In this document: piece by piece, positions 8,426-18,539 of the stretch
How positions within the stretch are numbered: position 1 is the stretch's first letter
How the letters are laid out: every line of letters starts with the position of its first letter
Assembly: GCA_024641125.1 (NCBI GenBank)
Contig: JAHEDQ010000011.1
Coordinates: 1 to 42,140 of the forward strand
DNA length: 42,140 nucleotides
Reading direction: 5' to 3'
DNA from: Candidatus Competibacteraceae bacterium
Lineage (GTDB): Bacteria; Pseudomonadota; Gammaproteobacteria; Competibacterales; JAHEDQ01
Translations under genes and position numbers: made by a program
The notes under the pieces: generated by a model
What the model was told of the DNA's origin: nothing
Database searches by the model: none
The model's input: the letters and a program-made list of their open reading frames with translations, nothing else

Positions 8426-8872
8426 TTGGCGGAACAGCATTACGTCACGAGTAACGACGCGACCAGTCTCTTCACTTTGGTTTTGCCGGTTCGGTGGGGT
8501 GACATGGATGCGTTGGGTCATGTCAACAATGCCGTTTACTTTACCTATTCGGAGCAGACTCGCGTGGCCTGGCTGGAGTCCCACGGATTGGCCGGCGCCC
8601 TGCTGGGCGACGCCCAAGGGCCGGTGATCGTCACCGCATCCAGTACCTTCCGCCGGCCGGTGCTTTATCCGGCCACGCGGCGTATCACCCTGACCGGTTG
8701 GGCGCCGGGCCGCAGCAGTTTCGACACGGTATACGAGATTCTGAATGAAACCGACCCGTCCATACTTTACCTGACTGCCAGCGCCCGCGTCGTCTGGGTT
8801 GATCATCATGCGGGACGATCGATTCCACTGCCGGAGGCGTTGACAGCGCTGCTGCCGAAAGCGCCCGAGTGA
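8426..8872 (+). CDS. Acyl-CoA thioesterase, 4-hydroxybenzoyl-CoA thioesterase (hot-dog) family
   Basis: A 148-residue single hot-dog domain. PVRWGDMDALGHVNNAVYFTYSEQ carries the active-site aspartate (Asp26) and the GHVNN helix start of the 4HBT family, followed by strands with VIVTASSTFRRPVLYP. It should hydrolyse a thioester of an acyl-CoA; the natural substrate is not predictable. A stop codon four codons upstream leaves the TTG at 8426 as the first possible start. No good Shine-Dalgarno is seen, so the true start could be one of the internal TTG codons just before the RWGD motif. It is divergent from dgt and convergent with the antiporter gene. Confidence 0.85.
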   Translation: MAEQHYVTSNDATSLFTLVLPVRWGDMDALGHVNNAVYFTYSEQTRVAWLESHGLAGALLGDAQGPVIVTASSTFRRPVLYPATRRITLTGWAPGRSSFDTVYEILNETDPSILYLTASARVVWVDHHAGRSIPLPEALTALLPKAPE

Positions 8873-8904
8873 GGGTTGGCCTGCGCCGGGGGATCGGTAC
8901 ATGG

Positions 8905-10083
8905 TCAGTCACGCCTGAGGCGATCCGAGACTGCCACCGGCGTTGGATAGCGCAGCACCACCAGGTAAGTGGAGGCGACAAAAGTCACCAGAGTGGCCGC
9001 TTGAACCACATAGGACGCCTGGTAGCTCATCACGCCAGATTCCACCGCCAGCACCGCGATCAGCAGGGAAAACTCGCTGACTTGTCCCAAGCGGAACCCG
9101 ATCTCCAGCGAACGGGGTCCTTCCTCTCCGGTGCGGCGCAGCAACTGTTTAAACGCGATGGGCTTGATAACGATCATCAGTGCACCAAGCAGCAGGGCGG
9201 GCAACAGCACGGAATTCAGCACGCTCAGATCGAACCCTGCACCCAAGGAGAAAAAAAACAGGATGAGGAAAAAATCCCGCAGCGGCTTCAGGCTGTCGGC
9301 TATGTACAGGGCAATCGGGCTGGTCGCCAGCGCCACCCCACCGATAAACGCACCGATCTCGTGAGACAGTCCCATAAGCGCAGCGAACTCCGCCATACCC
9401 AGGCACCAGCCGATGGCGGTAAGGAAAATGTACTCACGAATCTTGTTGAAGCGCCGTATCAGAGGAATGAGCAAGTACCGGGCAGCGGCGAACGCAACAG
9501 CAAGCAGGGCTGGAAGCGCCAGAATGCGCCCCGCCACCAGCCAGCGTGATGGCGTCTCGACGCCTGACAGGCCCTCTATCAGCAAAAGAATCGCGATGGC
9601 GATCAAGTCCTGCAGCAACAGGATGCTGATGATGATCTCACCCATTCGTTGGTGGTGCAGCGCGGTGGTGGGCAGCAGCTTGAGACCGATGATGGTGCTC
9701 GAAAACATCATGCCGGCGCCGATCAGCCATGGATCGTTGCCGCTGAAACCGAACGCACGCGCCACTCCGTAGCCTACGCCGGCAAACAGGATGGATGTGG
9801 CCAGGGTCACTAGAGTTGCCTTGCGCAACATGTGCGCCAGCCCCTTGGGTGCCAGATCGAGCCCCAACAGAAACAGCAGAAAGATGATACCGATGTCGGC
9901 CATTCCTCCCACGGTTTCAGGGTCATCGACCAGTGCGAACCCATATGGGCCGATCATGATGCCGAGTACGATATAGGCTACCGGCAGCGCTTGACGTGCG
10001 AACAGGGCTGCGGTTGCCACCACTGCCGCACCCGCGAATATCACGAACAGCGAAAATACGATCGGGTCGTGGGTCGGCGGCAT
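8905..10083 (-). CDS. Kef-type monovalent cation/proton antiporter (CPA2 family)
   Basis: A 392-residue integral membrane protein made of about 12 hydrophobic segments, with the Na_H_Exchanger fold. GIMIGPYGFAL, MADIGIIFLLFLLGLDL, SSTIIGLKLL and LLLQDLIAIAILLL are typical of the KefB/KefC membrane domain. It ends after the membrane domain and has no TrkA-N regulatory domain, unlike the roughly 600-residue KefB/C. The start ATG 10083 is chosen because GGAG lies eight bases before it; an upstream ATG at 10107 lacks one. Likely role: potassium or sodium/proton exchange. Confidence 0.9.
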   Translation of the reverse strand: MPPTHDPIVFSLFVIFAGAAVVATAALFARQALPVAYIVLGIMIGPYGFALVDDPETVGGMADIGIIFLLFLLGLDLAPKGLAHMLRKATLVTLATSILFAGVGYGVARAFGFSGNDPWLIGAGMMFSSTIIGLKLLPTTALHHQRMGEIIISILLLQDLIAIAILLLIEGLSGVETPSRWLVAGRILALPALLAVAFAAARYLLIPLIRRFNKIREYIFLTAIGWCLGMAEFAALMGLSHEIGAFIGGVALATSPIALYIADSLKPLRDFFLILFFFSLGAGFDLSVLNSVLLPALLLGALMIVIKPIAFKQLLRRTGEEGPRSLEIGFRLGQVSEFSLLIAVLAVESGVMSYQASYVVQAATLVTFVASTYLVVLRYPTPVAVSDRLRRD

Positions 10084-10183
10084 CAACCGACTCCGAGCGA
10101 CGTGCATCGGAGTGCACGCGACGTCGGGACAGAACAGGCCCCGGGGGAATCCGTGACCATTGAGCAGACCGTGCCGGCGTCAA

Positions 10184-12061
10184 TCATGTCTGCGCCATGT
10201 TCTCCATCGATGTCTGTGCTTCCAGCCAGGCGTCCTCCAGTTCCGTGAGTTTGCATCGCATGCGCCCGCTGCGCTCCGTCAACTCAGCCAATTCGGCACT
10301 GTCGGTTTCCTGGTACAGAGCCGGATCGCTCATGCGAGTGTCGAGTTCGTCCAGTTCGTTCTGGGTGTGTGACATCTCTTGTTCCAATTGCTCGATTCTA
10401 CGGGTCAGCGGCCGGCGGGCCTCTGCCTTCTGCTGACGGACCAGGGCAACGTCGCGGCGCTGCGCCCGGCGCCCGCCGGTCGATGCCCCTGCCCGCTCGG
10501 AAATCGCCCCCTTTGCAAGCCACTTGGCGTAGTCCTCCAAGGATCCCTCATACGCCTGGACACGCCCATCGGCTACCAACGCGAATTCGTCGCAGCAGGT
10601 CCGCAGCAGATAGCGGTCGTGGGACACCACCACGACCGCACCGTCATAGGTACTCAGGGCTTCGACCAGCGCATCCCGCGTGCCGATGTCCAGGTGATTG
10701 GTGGGCTCGTCCAGCAGCAGTAGATTGGGGCTTTGCCATATGAGAAGTGCCAGGCATAGACGCGCCTTCTCGCCACCGGAAAAAGGTGCCACGGGCACCA
10801 GGGCACGTTCCTCGGAGAATCCGAATCCACCCAGATAACCACGGGCACCGCTTTCACCCTGACCGGGAGACAGCCGCAGCAGGTGGTCCACGGCACTCGA
10901 CGACAGATCCAACTGATCCAGTTGATGCTGGGCAAAATAGCCCGCGCTCAGCGTCTTGGATGGCGTGATATTCCCAGAAATCGGTTGAAGAGAACCTGAC
11001 AATGCTTTGATTAAAGTTGATTTACCCGCTCCATTTCGACCGAGAAGTCCGAGCCGCATACCCGGTCGGATCGACAGGGTCAGGTCTCGAAGCACAGCCT
11101 TGTTGTCATAGCCCAGGTTGACGTGGTCCAGTGCAAGCATTGGGTTTCCACCGGGCTGTCCGTCGCGAAAGTGGAATCGAACCGGGCTGTCCACGCGCGC
11201 CGCCGCGGCGATTTCCATTCGGTCCAATGCCTTGATCCGACTCTGGGCCTGACGGGCCTTGGTCGCTTTGGCCCGGAATCGATCGACGAACCGCTGCAGG
11301 CGTTCGGTCTCGGCGATCTGGCGCTTGCGGAGAGCGGATTGGTGCGCCAGGCGCTCACCACGACGACGCTCGTAAGTACCGTAGCTGCCGGATTCAACCC
11401 GAATCTCGTTGTCCTCGATTGCGAGGATATGGTCAATGGTCGAGTCCAGCAGGTCTCGATCGTGTGAGATTAACAGCAGCGTGCCCTGAAACTCGCGCAA
11501 CCATTGCTCAAGCCATAGCGTTGCGTCCAGGTCCAGATGATTGGTAGGCTCGTCGAGCAGCAGTATCTCCGGTCGCGAGATGAGCACCCGCGCCAGATTG
11601 AGACGGATCTGCCAGCCTCCGGAGAACTCGGATACGGGGCGAGCCAGGTCGGTTTCCGAAAAGCCAAGGCCGGCAAGATATCGCGCGCCTCGGCTCTCGG
11701 CGCTGTATCCGTCGATCCGCTCAAGTACGTCGTGTGCGGCCGCCACCGTTGCCGGGTCCTTCAGCGCCAGACTCTGGCGGGCAGTCCAGAGCTCCTCGTC
11801 GCCGCTCAGCACGTAGTCCAGCGCTGCGAGTTCGACCCGTTTGGTTTCCTGCTCCAGGATTCTTAGGCGGCTGGCATCCGGCGTGCTTAGCGTGCCTTCG
11901 TCGGGGTCCAGGGCACCCATGAGCAGGGCAAAGAAACTTGATTTACCGCTGCCGTTGACCCCAACGACGCCCACTTTCCAGCCGGGATGCAAGCTGAAAG
12001 CGGCATGGCGGAACAACCAATGCCCACCCCGCATCAAGCCCAGAGACCTTGCCTCGATCAT
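10184..12061 (-). CDS. yheS: ABC-F family ATPase, YheS-like
   Basis: A 625-residue soluble protein with two ATP-binding cassettes and no membrane segments. The first has Walker A GVNGSGKSS (about 34-42), signature SEFSGGWQIRLNLARVL and DEPTNHLDLD. A charged linker follows (EIRVESGSYGTYERRRGERL, then KATKARQAQSRIKALDRME). The second has LGRNGAGKST, SGGEKARLCLALL and DEPTNHLDI. The C-terminus is a coiled coil rich in Glu/Gln (about 560-610). ABC-F proteins act on the ribosome. The QETK and ALDYVLSGDEEL segments after the first Walker A resemble E. coli YheS more than Uup or EttA. The ATG is at 12061. Confidence 0.88.
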   Translation of the reverse strand: MIEARSLGLMRGGHWLFRHAAFSLHPGWKVGVVGVNGSGKSSFFALLMGALDPDEGTLSTPDASRLRILEQETKRVELAALDYVLSGDEELWTARQSLALKDPATVAAAHDVLERIDGYSAESRGARYLAGLGFSETDLARPVSEFSGGWQIRLNLARVLISRPEILLLDEPTNHLDLDATLWLEQWLREFQGTLLLISHDRDLLDSTIDHILAIEDNEIRVESGSYGTYERRRGERLAHQSALRKRQIAETERLQRFVDRFRAKATKARQAQSRIKALDRMEIAAAARVDSPVRFHFRDGQPGGNPMLALDHVNLGYDNKAVLRDLTLSIRPGMRLGLLGRNGAGKSTLIKALSGSLQPISGNITPSKTLSAGYFAQHQLDQLDLSSSAVDHLLRLSPGQGESGARGYLGGFGFSEERALVPVAPFSGGEKARLCLALLIWQSPNLLLLDEPTNHLDIGTRDALVEALSTYDGAVVVVSHDRYLLRTCCDEFALVADGRVQAYEGSLEDYAKWLAKGAISERAGASTGGRRAQRRDVALVRQQKAEARRPLTRRIEQLEQEMSHTQNELDELDTRMSDPALYQETDSAELAELTERSGRMRCKLTELEDAWLEAQTSMENMAQT

Positions 12062-12164
12062 GTTTGCTCCGCACGGCAGCGATCTGCGCTGCGACGGCGC
12101 TATGTTAGTGGTTTTTGTGCCTGGAATTCACCCGATGGGCGGAAATTGTGGCGGTCCTTTGGAA

Positions 12165-13516
<1,352 letters not shown>

Positions 13517-13520
<4 letters not shown>

Positions 13521-15655
13521 GGCCAAGTCTCCAGTACATCGGGAACCGTCACTTCGCTGTCGAGCATCGGGCTGTTGGCCATTCCGACGCGTGGGAAACG
13601 AATCAGAAACCGCGATCCCTCGTTGGGCGATGTAATCACTTCGATGGAGCCGCCGTTTGCCCGTGCGAACTCGCGACTTTCGTATGCCCCTATGCCCATA
13701 CCCGCGTTTCCTTTGGTTGTGTCGAAGGGTTTGAACAATCTGTCTCTTACGAAAGCTCGATCCATGCCACATCCGGTATCGGACACTTCGATAGTGACCC
13801 AGTCTTGATCCGCGCCGGCCCGAAGAATCACCTCTCCGTCATCGGGTGTCGCATGCTGTGCATTCTCCACCAGATGTTCGATTACGTTGATCAGGCGGCC
13901 GGGTTCTGCACGAATAGCCAAGTCCGAACCGTCCAGTTCGAGTTTCGGTATGGGCAGGGTCGAGCGGGTCCGTTCGATGACCGTCTCAAGGGCCTGCGAT
14001 AGGTTTACGGCACGGGTTGCGGCGGTGCTCTTCCGGGGACCTTGCTGCAGGTCCGCGAGCAGGAGATTCATCCGCTGCGTTGCGTTTTCAATCGTAGAGA
14101 GGGCATCTGCCTGGAATTCCGGGTCCGGCCAGAAGCGTTTGCTGTTTGCAACCAGGAGTGACAGCTGGGCGGCAATGTTTTTCAGATCATGGACGACATA
14201 GGCGCTCAGGCGGTTGAACGCATCGAACTGCCCGGATTCCACCAGGCGCTCGGTGGCGTCAGCAAATGCGAGATAGCTGCTGACCTGCTGCCCTGCCGTC
14301 TTCAGCAGATCGTGGTCTTCCCAGTTGAGACTTCGAGCTACAGCTGGTCGCCTCAGCAGCAAAAGTCCCCACAGCTTATCCTGCAGGCCCAGGGGGATAA
14401 GAACCCATGCCGTCGCGTGGTCACTGAGCCAAGCTGGAACCAGCAGATCTCGAGGATACAGGTCTGGTTGGTTTCGAAAATCGTCTAGATTGACCACCCA
14501 TCCGGTCTGATCCACGAAATCCACCAAAGGGTCGCCAGGTCCAAAGTCCTCCAATGTTGTTCCGGAAAGTCGCCATTCGGCGAACAGGCTCATGCCACCG
14601 CCCTGATTGCCTTTCCAGATCGCCCCACCAGGGCTGCCCAGAAAATTGGCCATGGCTTGAATCGCGCGTCCCGGCAAGTCGGCACCGTCGGTTGCGGTCA
14701 ACTCAGCGATAAATCGGAGCCATTCGTCCCGATAATCGTAGTGGTAGGTGAAAAAGTGTTTGGCCAGAAACATCCTTGCGTGGGTTCTAAACTGGCTGGA
14801 AAGAAACAGCGACATCAGCAGCAGACAGGCGCCGAACAGGAATCCCAGCTGAAGCGTGGGTCCCCATCGCCCCCCATTTTCGCGAATCAGGTAACCGGCT
14901 GTGGCGACCCCGATGAGGTAGATGCCGCTGCCCAACAGCGCGGCACTGTGCGTCACCGCGGATCTGGAGATAAAGACGTCGATCGACCAGTGTCGATTGC
15001 GCGCTGCTGTGACAGCCAGCAGCGGTGCCAGCAGCAGTACAAGAATGCCCCGCGCTTCCAGCAGTTTGAAATCCACCTGACCTAACAGAATGGCTTCTGA
15101 ATAGACAAACACGTCGAACGCGAACAGACCACCCAATCCAAAACACAGGTACTTGATTGCCCAGCGTTTGCGTCCAAGTGCGCCGCGAAACAGTTGCTCC
15201 ACCAGTATCAAACCCAGCACACCGATCGCCAGTTGCGTAAATAAGCCCAACTGACTCCAGGCCTTTGTTTGGATGGTTAAGGGCACTGCGACGACATAGG
15301 CTGCCACTAGGGCGAGCGCCATGGCGGCGATGCTTCGGGTGATCCAAAAATCGAGTGTCCCGGGAGCCAAGCGCTCCTCAGACTCAGGGCGCAACAGATG
15401 CGAGAGGAAAACCAACCAGGTGAGACCCGACCCACCCTGGAAAAAGTGGGCTGTGCGCATAAGCGCATCATCGTGGTTGATGGAGGAGAACGCGGTAAGC
15501 GCCGAAGACAGGCAGGTGGCGCCCACGGAGAGTATGAGAAGGCCACCGCGACGATGTCCATGCCAGTTGATCACCGCCATTGCAGTTAGCAAAAAAAAGG
15601 CGGCGGCGGCAAAGACGTTGAGGATGAAAGGAATGTTCTGCCAGTTGATGAGCAC
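13517..15655 (-). CDS. prsK: PrsK: PEP-CTERM system histidine kinase
   Basis: A 712-residue membrane kinase. The first 290 residues hold about eight to nine hydrophobic segments starting MLINWQNIPFILNVFAAAAFF. A GAF-like region (about 310-465) follows. The dimerisation/phosphoacceptor region has His489 in YVVHDLKNIAAQL, and the ATPase domain has HLVENAQHAT, DTGCGMD and GMGIGAYESRE. This layout and the VHDLKN box identify PrsK, the partner of PrsR. The gene starts at a GTG (15655) with a weak AGG nine bases upstream. It overlaps prsR by four bases. A MITE-like element ends 62 bp upstream, so the promoter lies in that gap or inside the element. Confidence 0.9.
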
Positions 15656-15720
15656 CTGCCGAACCTGAAGCCCCCAGCCCTAAAGAATCGAGTGACACAT
15701 GGCGTCAATGGCTCTGCTAG

Positions 15721-15880
15721 GGCGCCTCTGATCTATTCGTGAATGTGTATCTTGGGTCTCAAATGCACAGCTTCATCGTTGCGAATCTTGGCAATAGGGC
15801 AACTACTATCCGCGATCTGCGCCTTGAATCTGCATATTTCACCCTCCAATCGGCTTCGTCCAGAATAGATCAGAGGCTCC
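15721..15880 (-). mobile_element. MITE-like element, copy A (160 bp), with perfect CTAG target duplication
   Basis: The element is flanked by direct CTAG copies (15717-15720 and 15881-15884). Its ends are inverted repeats of about 18 bp, GGCGCCTCTGATCTATTC on the left and the complement of GGAGCCTCTGATCTATTC on the right. It is in inverted orientation relative to copy B and by hand count about 89% identical to it. It carries no transposase gene. The 4-bp YTAR-type duplication fits mobilisation by an IS5-family transposase acting in trans (inference). It sits between manB and prsK. Confidence 0.85.
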
Positions 15881-15884
15881 CTAG

Positions 15885-16187
15885 ACAGTGTCGATACTGG
15901 TCACGCAAACAATGAGCCAAGCAGACTACCTGGTGGTCAAGACCAAGTGTAGCGTGTTGCCGTCAGTGCGGTACTCGAAACGGGCCATGGCGGTTGCGGG
16001 CGCACTGCGGAGTGCCGCGCAACCACCGTTTTTCTTCGGACCTTTGGAAAATGCTCTCAGAAATCGCCGATTGGCTTGATCCGGCGCTCTTATGCGTGGC
16101 AGGACGGATGGATCCTGGGAGCATGGTTTGCTCACGCGAAACGACACGTGCAGTGCCGCGATCCGACGACATCATTGGCTGTCAAGG
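15885..16187. other. Intergenic stretch between MITE copy A and manB 3' end
   Basis: These 303 bp hold only short overlapping frames (for example a 73-codon one on the minus strand, 15926-16147) with no recognisable motif, ribosome-binding site or biased composition. It may be decayed sequence. I see no terminator hairpin with a T-run after manB. Confidence 0.4.
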
Positions 16188-17549
16188 TCATGCGTCGGCT
16201 TCAATCAAGCGGCGTAAAGCCTCAGTTTGTGCCTGCATAAGCGCACGATTTCCTCGGGACTCGACGTTGAGTCTCAGCAAAGGTTCGGTATTGGATGCCC
16301 GAAGATTGAAACGCCAGTCCTCGAACTCAAGACCGATGCCATCGGTCCGGTCCAGGTGCAGTGCCCGTGGTTCGTAAGTCTCGAGAACCCGGTCCAGGGT
16401 TTTGCCGGTATCCGTCACCCGAAAGTTGATCTCGCCGCTGCAGGGAAAGGCCGCCACCCGGTCTGCCACCAAATCGGAAAGCGGTCGGCCGGAACGGCAG
16501 ATCTGCTGAGCAACCAGGAGCCAAGGAATCATTCCGCTGTCGCAGTACGAGAAATCACGAAAATAGTGATGAGCACTCATCTCGCCGCCATACAAGGCGT
16601 CCTCTGCGCGCATGCGTTCCTTGATAAAGGCGTGGCCGGATTTGCATTGAACCGGGATGCCGCCAGCCGACTCCACGATTTCAATCGTGTTCCAGGTCAA
16701 TCGGGGATCGAAGATGATGCGTTCGCCGGGCTCTTGTCGTAGCAGCTCCCGCGCCAGCAGCCCCACCAGGTAGTATCCCTCGATGAATGCTCCCGTCTCA
16801 TCGAAGAAAAAACATCGATCGAAGTCGCCGTCCCAGGCAATACCCATCGCAGCCCCGCTCTGTAGTACCGCGTCGATCGTATCCTGACGGCGCTCAGGGA
16901 GCAGCGGGTTGGGGATGCCGTTCGGGAAGGTGCCGTCCGGCTGATGATTAATCTTGACGAATTCGAACGGCAGCTCCGCCTCCAGCCGGTCGATGACCAG
17001 GCCTGCCCCGCCGTTGCCGGCGTTGACCACGATTTTAAGCGGTGTCAGGACGGCCGGGTCCACGTAGCTGAGTAAGTGCTGAACATAGCGTGTCTTGCTG
17101 TCGGCGACAGCGGTTCGCGTGCCGCGCGGTGTCACGGGTGGCATGGCCGCAGCCATAACCCGGTCGCGGATGTCATTCAATCCGGTGTCGGCGCTGATGG
17201 GCCGTGCCTGTTCCCGTACCAGTTTCATCCCGTTGTAGTCACTTGGGTTATGACTGGCCGTAACGACGATGCCACCGTCCAGTTTCAGGTCGTAGGTGGC
17301 ATAGTAGATTTCCTCCGTGCCGCAAAGACCGATGTCCAGCACATCGCAACCGCCGTCCATCATTCCATCGGCCAGCGCGTCCGTCAGTTCCGGGCTGCTG
17401 AGTCGGATGTCGCACCCGACTACAGCCTTTCTTGCGTCCAGAAACTCGACGAACGCCCGGCCGACCGAATACGCTATGTCGGGGTTGAGTTCGTCCGGGA
17501 TACGCCCTCGGATATCGTAGGCTTTGAAACAATTCAAGGTGTCAGACAC
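16188..17549 (-). CDS. manB: Phosphomannomutase (CpsG/ManB type)
   Basis: It interconverts mannose-6-phosphate and mannose-1-phosphate, the precursor of GDP-mannose for exopolysaccharide. The 453-residue length is close to E. coli CpsG (456), and the protein is similar throughout: CFKAYDIRG at the start, the phosphoserine loop TASHNP (Ser99), metal loop [24 protein letters not shown] in the sugar-binding loop and RASNTEP in the phosphate-binding domain. The GTG start at 17549 is supported by GGGAG about nine bases upstream and by family alignment; an open frame continues to 17579. No GDP-mannose pyrophosphorylase gene is adjacent. Inverted copies of the MITE (A and B) flank the gene, copy B only 43 bp upstream of the start. 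Confidence 0.95.
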   Translation of the reverse strand: MSDTLNCFKAYDIRGRIPDELNPDIAYSVGRAFVEFLDARKAVVGCDIRLSSPELTDALADGMMDGGCDVLDIGLCGTEEIYYATYDLKLDGGIVVTASHNPSDYNGMKLVREQARPISADTGLNDIRDRVMAAAMPPVTPRGTRTAVADSKTRYVQHLLSYVDPAVLTPLKIVVNAGNGGAGLVIDRLEAELPFEFVKINHQPDGTFPNGIPNPLLPERRQDTIDAVLQSGAAMGIAWDGDFDRCFFFDETGAFIEGYYLVGLLARELLRQEPGERIIFDPRLTWNTIEIVESAGGIPVQCKSGHAFIKERMRAEDALYGGEMSAHHYFRDFSYCDSGMIPWLLVAQQICRSGRPLSDLVADRVAAFPCSGEINFRVTDTGKTLDRVLETYEPRALHLDRTDGIGLEFEDWRFNLRASNTEPLLRLNVESRGNRALMQAQTEALRRLIEADA

Positions 17550-17592
17550 GCACGCTCTCCCGACGTTGATGGACTGCAATGGCAGGTGTTTG

Positions 17593-17752
17593 GGAGCCTC
17601 TGATCTATTCTGGACGAAGCCGATTGGAGGGTGGAATGTGCAGCTTCAAGGCGCAGATCGCGTGTACTGGTTGTTCTGTTGCGAAGACTTGCGACGATGA
17701 AGCTGTGCATTTGAGACCCAAGATACACGTTCACGAATCGATCAGAGGCTCT
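17593..17752 (+). mobile_element. MITE-like element, copy B (160 bp)
   Basis: The left end is GGAGCCTCTGATCTATTC, and the right end is its near-perfect inverse (CGATCAGAGGCTCT). The flanks TTTG (17589-17592) and CTTG (17753-17756) look like a target duplication with one change. A second inverted pair lies inside at matching distances from the ends (17635-17647, AATGTGCAGCTTC; 17699-17711, GAAGCTGTGCATT), so the whole element is an imperfect palindrome. It lies between the divergent manB and lytic transglycosylase genes and may contribute promoter sequence. Confidence 0.8.
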
Positions 17753-17924
17753 CTTGGGTGCTTCGGCACGGAATGCGCTGTCGAATGCTACTACATATGG
17801 CCGCAACGAATGGATAGCCGTGTGGGCTTGCTCTTGTCTGCTCCCCGTCGCTGGTCACTATCTCGTGAATTTTCAGATATTTCGGACTGGTCACGGCTTA
17901 CCCTGGTCGTGGATAATCGAGCGC

Positions 17925-18530
17925 ATGAGGATGTATTCAGTTTGTGCAAAGCATAGAGTCATGTTGCTCGCCACCGGCATGGCAGTCGGGTTGCTGTTGC
18001 TTGGTGTCGGGCCTGCAGCGGCCGATATATACTCGTACGTGGACAGCAACGGCGTTCGCCACCTGACCAACAAGCCGGACAATGCGCGTTACAAGCTTGT
18101 GATGCGCACCGGAAAGCGCTACGGACGCCCCAGTGGCAATCGAAAACGATTCAGCGCAACCATTTCAAGGGTCGCGAACAGTGTCAATCTTGAGGTTGCC
18201 CTGATCGAGGCCGTCATTCAGGCCGAATCGGCGTTCGACCCAAACGCCGTGTCGCATGCTGGCGCCATCGGCCTGATGCAGCTGATGCCGGCCACAGCGG
18301 CACGCTATGGGGTCGGTGATCCGCACGATCCGGAACAGAATCTCTACGGTGGGTCCAGGTACCTCAAAGATCTGCTGGAAGAATTCAAGGACCTGACTCT
18401 GGCGTTGGCGGCGTATAATGCCGGCGAGGCTGCCGTGCGCAAATACGGCAACCAAGTGCCTCCCTATGAGGAAACTCAGACCTACGTCAAACGCGTACAC
18501 CATTTTTACGAGAGATTCAGAGGATCCTGA
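17925..18530 (+). CDS. Small lytic transglycosylase with N-terminal DUF4124
   Basis: It cleaves the glycan strands of peptidoglycan. The 201-residue protein has a signal peptide (hydrophobic 12-30, then GPAAAD), a DUF4124 segment (IYSYVDSNGVRHLTNKP, about 35-52) and an SLT domain. Catalytic Glu101 is in AVIQAESAFDPNAVS, followed by GAIGLMQLMPATAARYGV, a YGGSRYLKDLL helix and LALAAYNAGEAAV. ATG 17925 is chosen as the first start that leaves a clean signal peptide; ATG 17931 and 17961 are alternatives and none has a good Shine-Dalgarno. The larger slt gene begins 9 bp downstream and is probably co-transcribed. The open frame upstream runs into MITE copy B and is not thought to be coding. Confidence 0.88.
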   Translation: MRMYSVCAKHRVMLLATGMAVGLLLLGVGPAAADIYSYVDSNGVRHLTNKPDNARYKLVMRTGKRYGRPSGNRKRFSATISRVANSVNLEVALIEAVIQAESAFDPNAVSHAGAIGLMQLMPATAARYGVGDPHDPEQNLYGGSRYLKDLLEEFKDLTLALAAYNAGEAAVRKYGNQVPPYEETQTYVKRVHHFYERFRGS

Positions 18531-18539
18531 GCTGCGCAC

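Noticed and set aside
15926-16147. Open frame of 73 codons upstream of prsK and MITE copy A
   Set aside because: No Shine-Dalgarno, recognisable motif or supportive context; several overlapping frames of the same size exist there.
17593-17752. Short peptide frames inside the MITE copies
   Set aside because: The apparent frame is not kept open between copies, so the similarity is at DNA rather than protein level.
15717-17756. Copies A and B as ends of a composite transposon carrying manB
   Set aside because: Copy A has its own perfect target duplication, showing that it inserted on its own.
17764-17779. CGGCACGGAATGCGCT as a sigma-54 site before the small transglycosylase
   Set aside because: The spacing is right, but the first base of the -24 box and both T positions of the -12 box are wrong; too weak to list.
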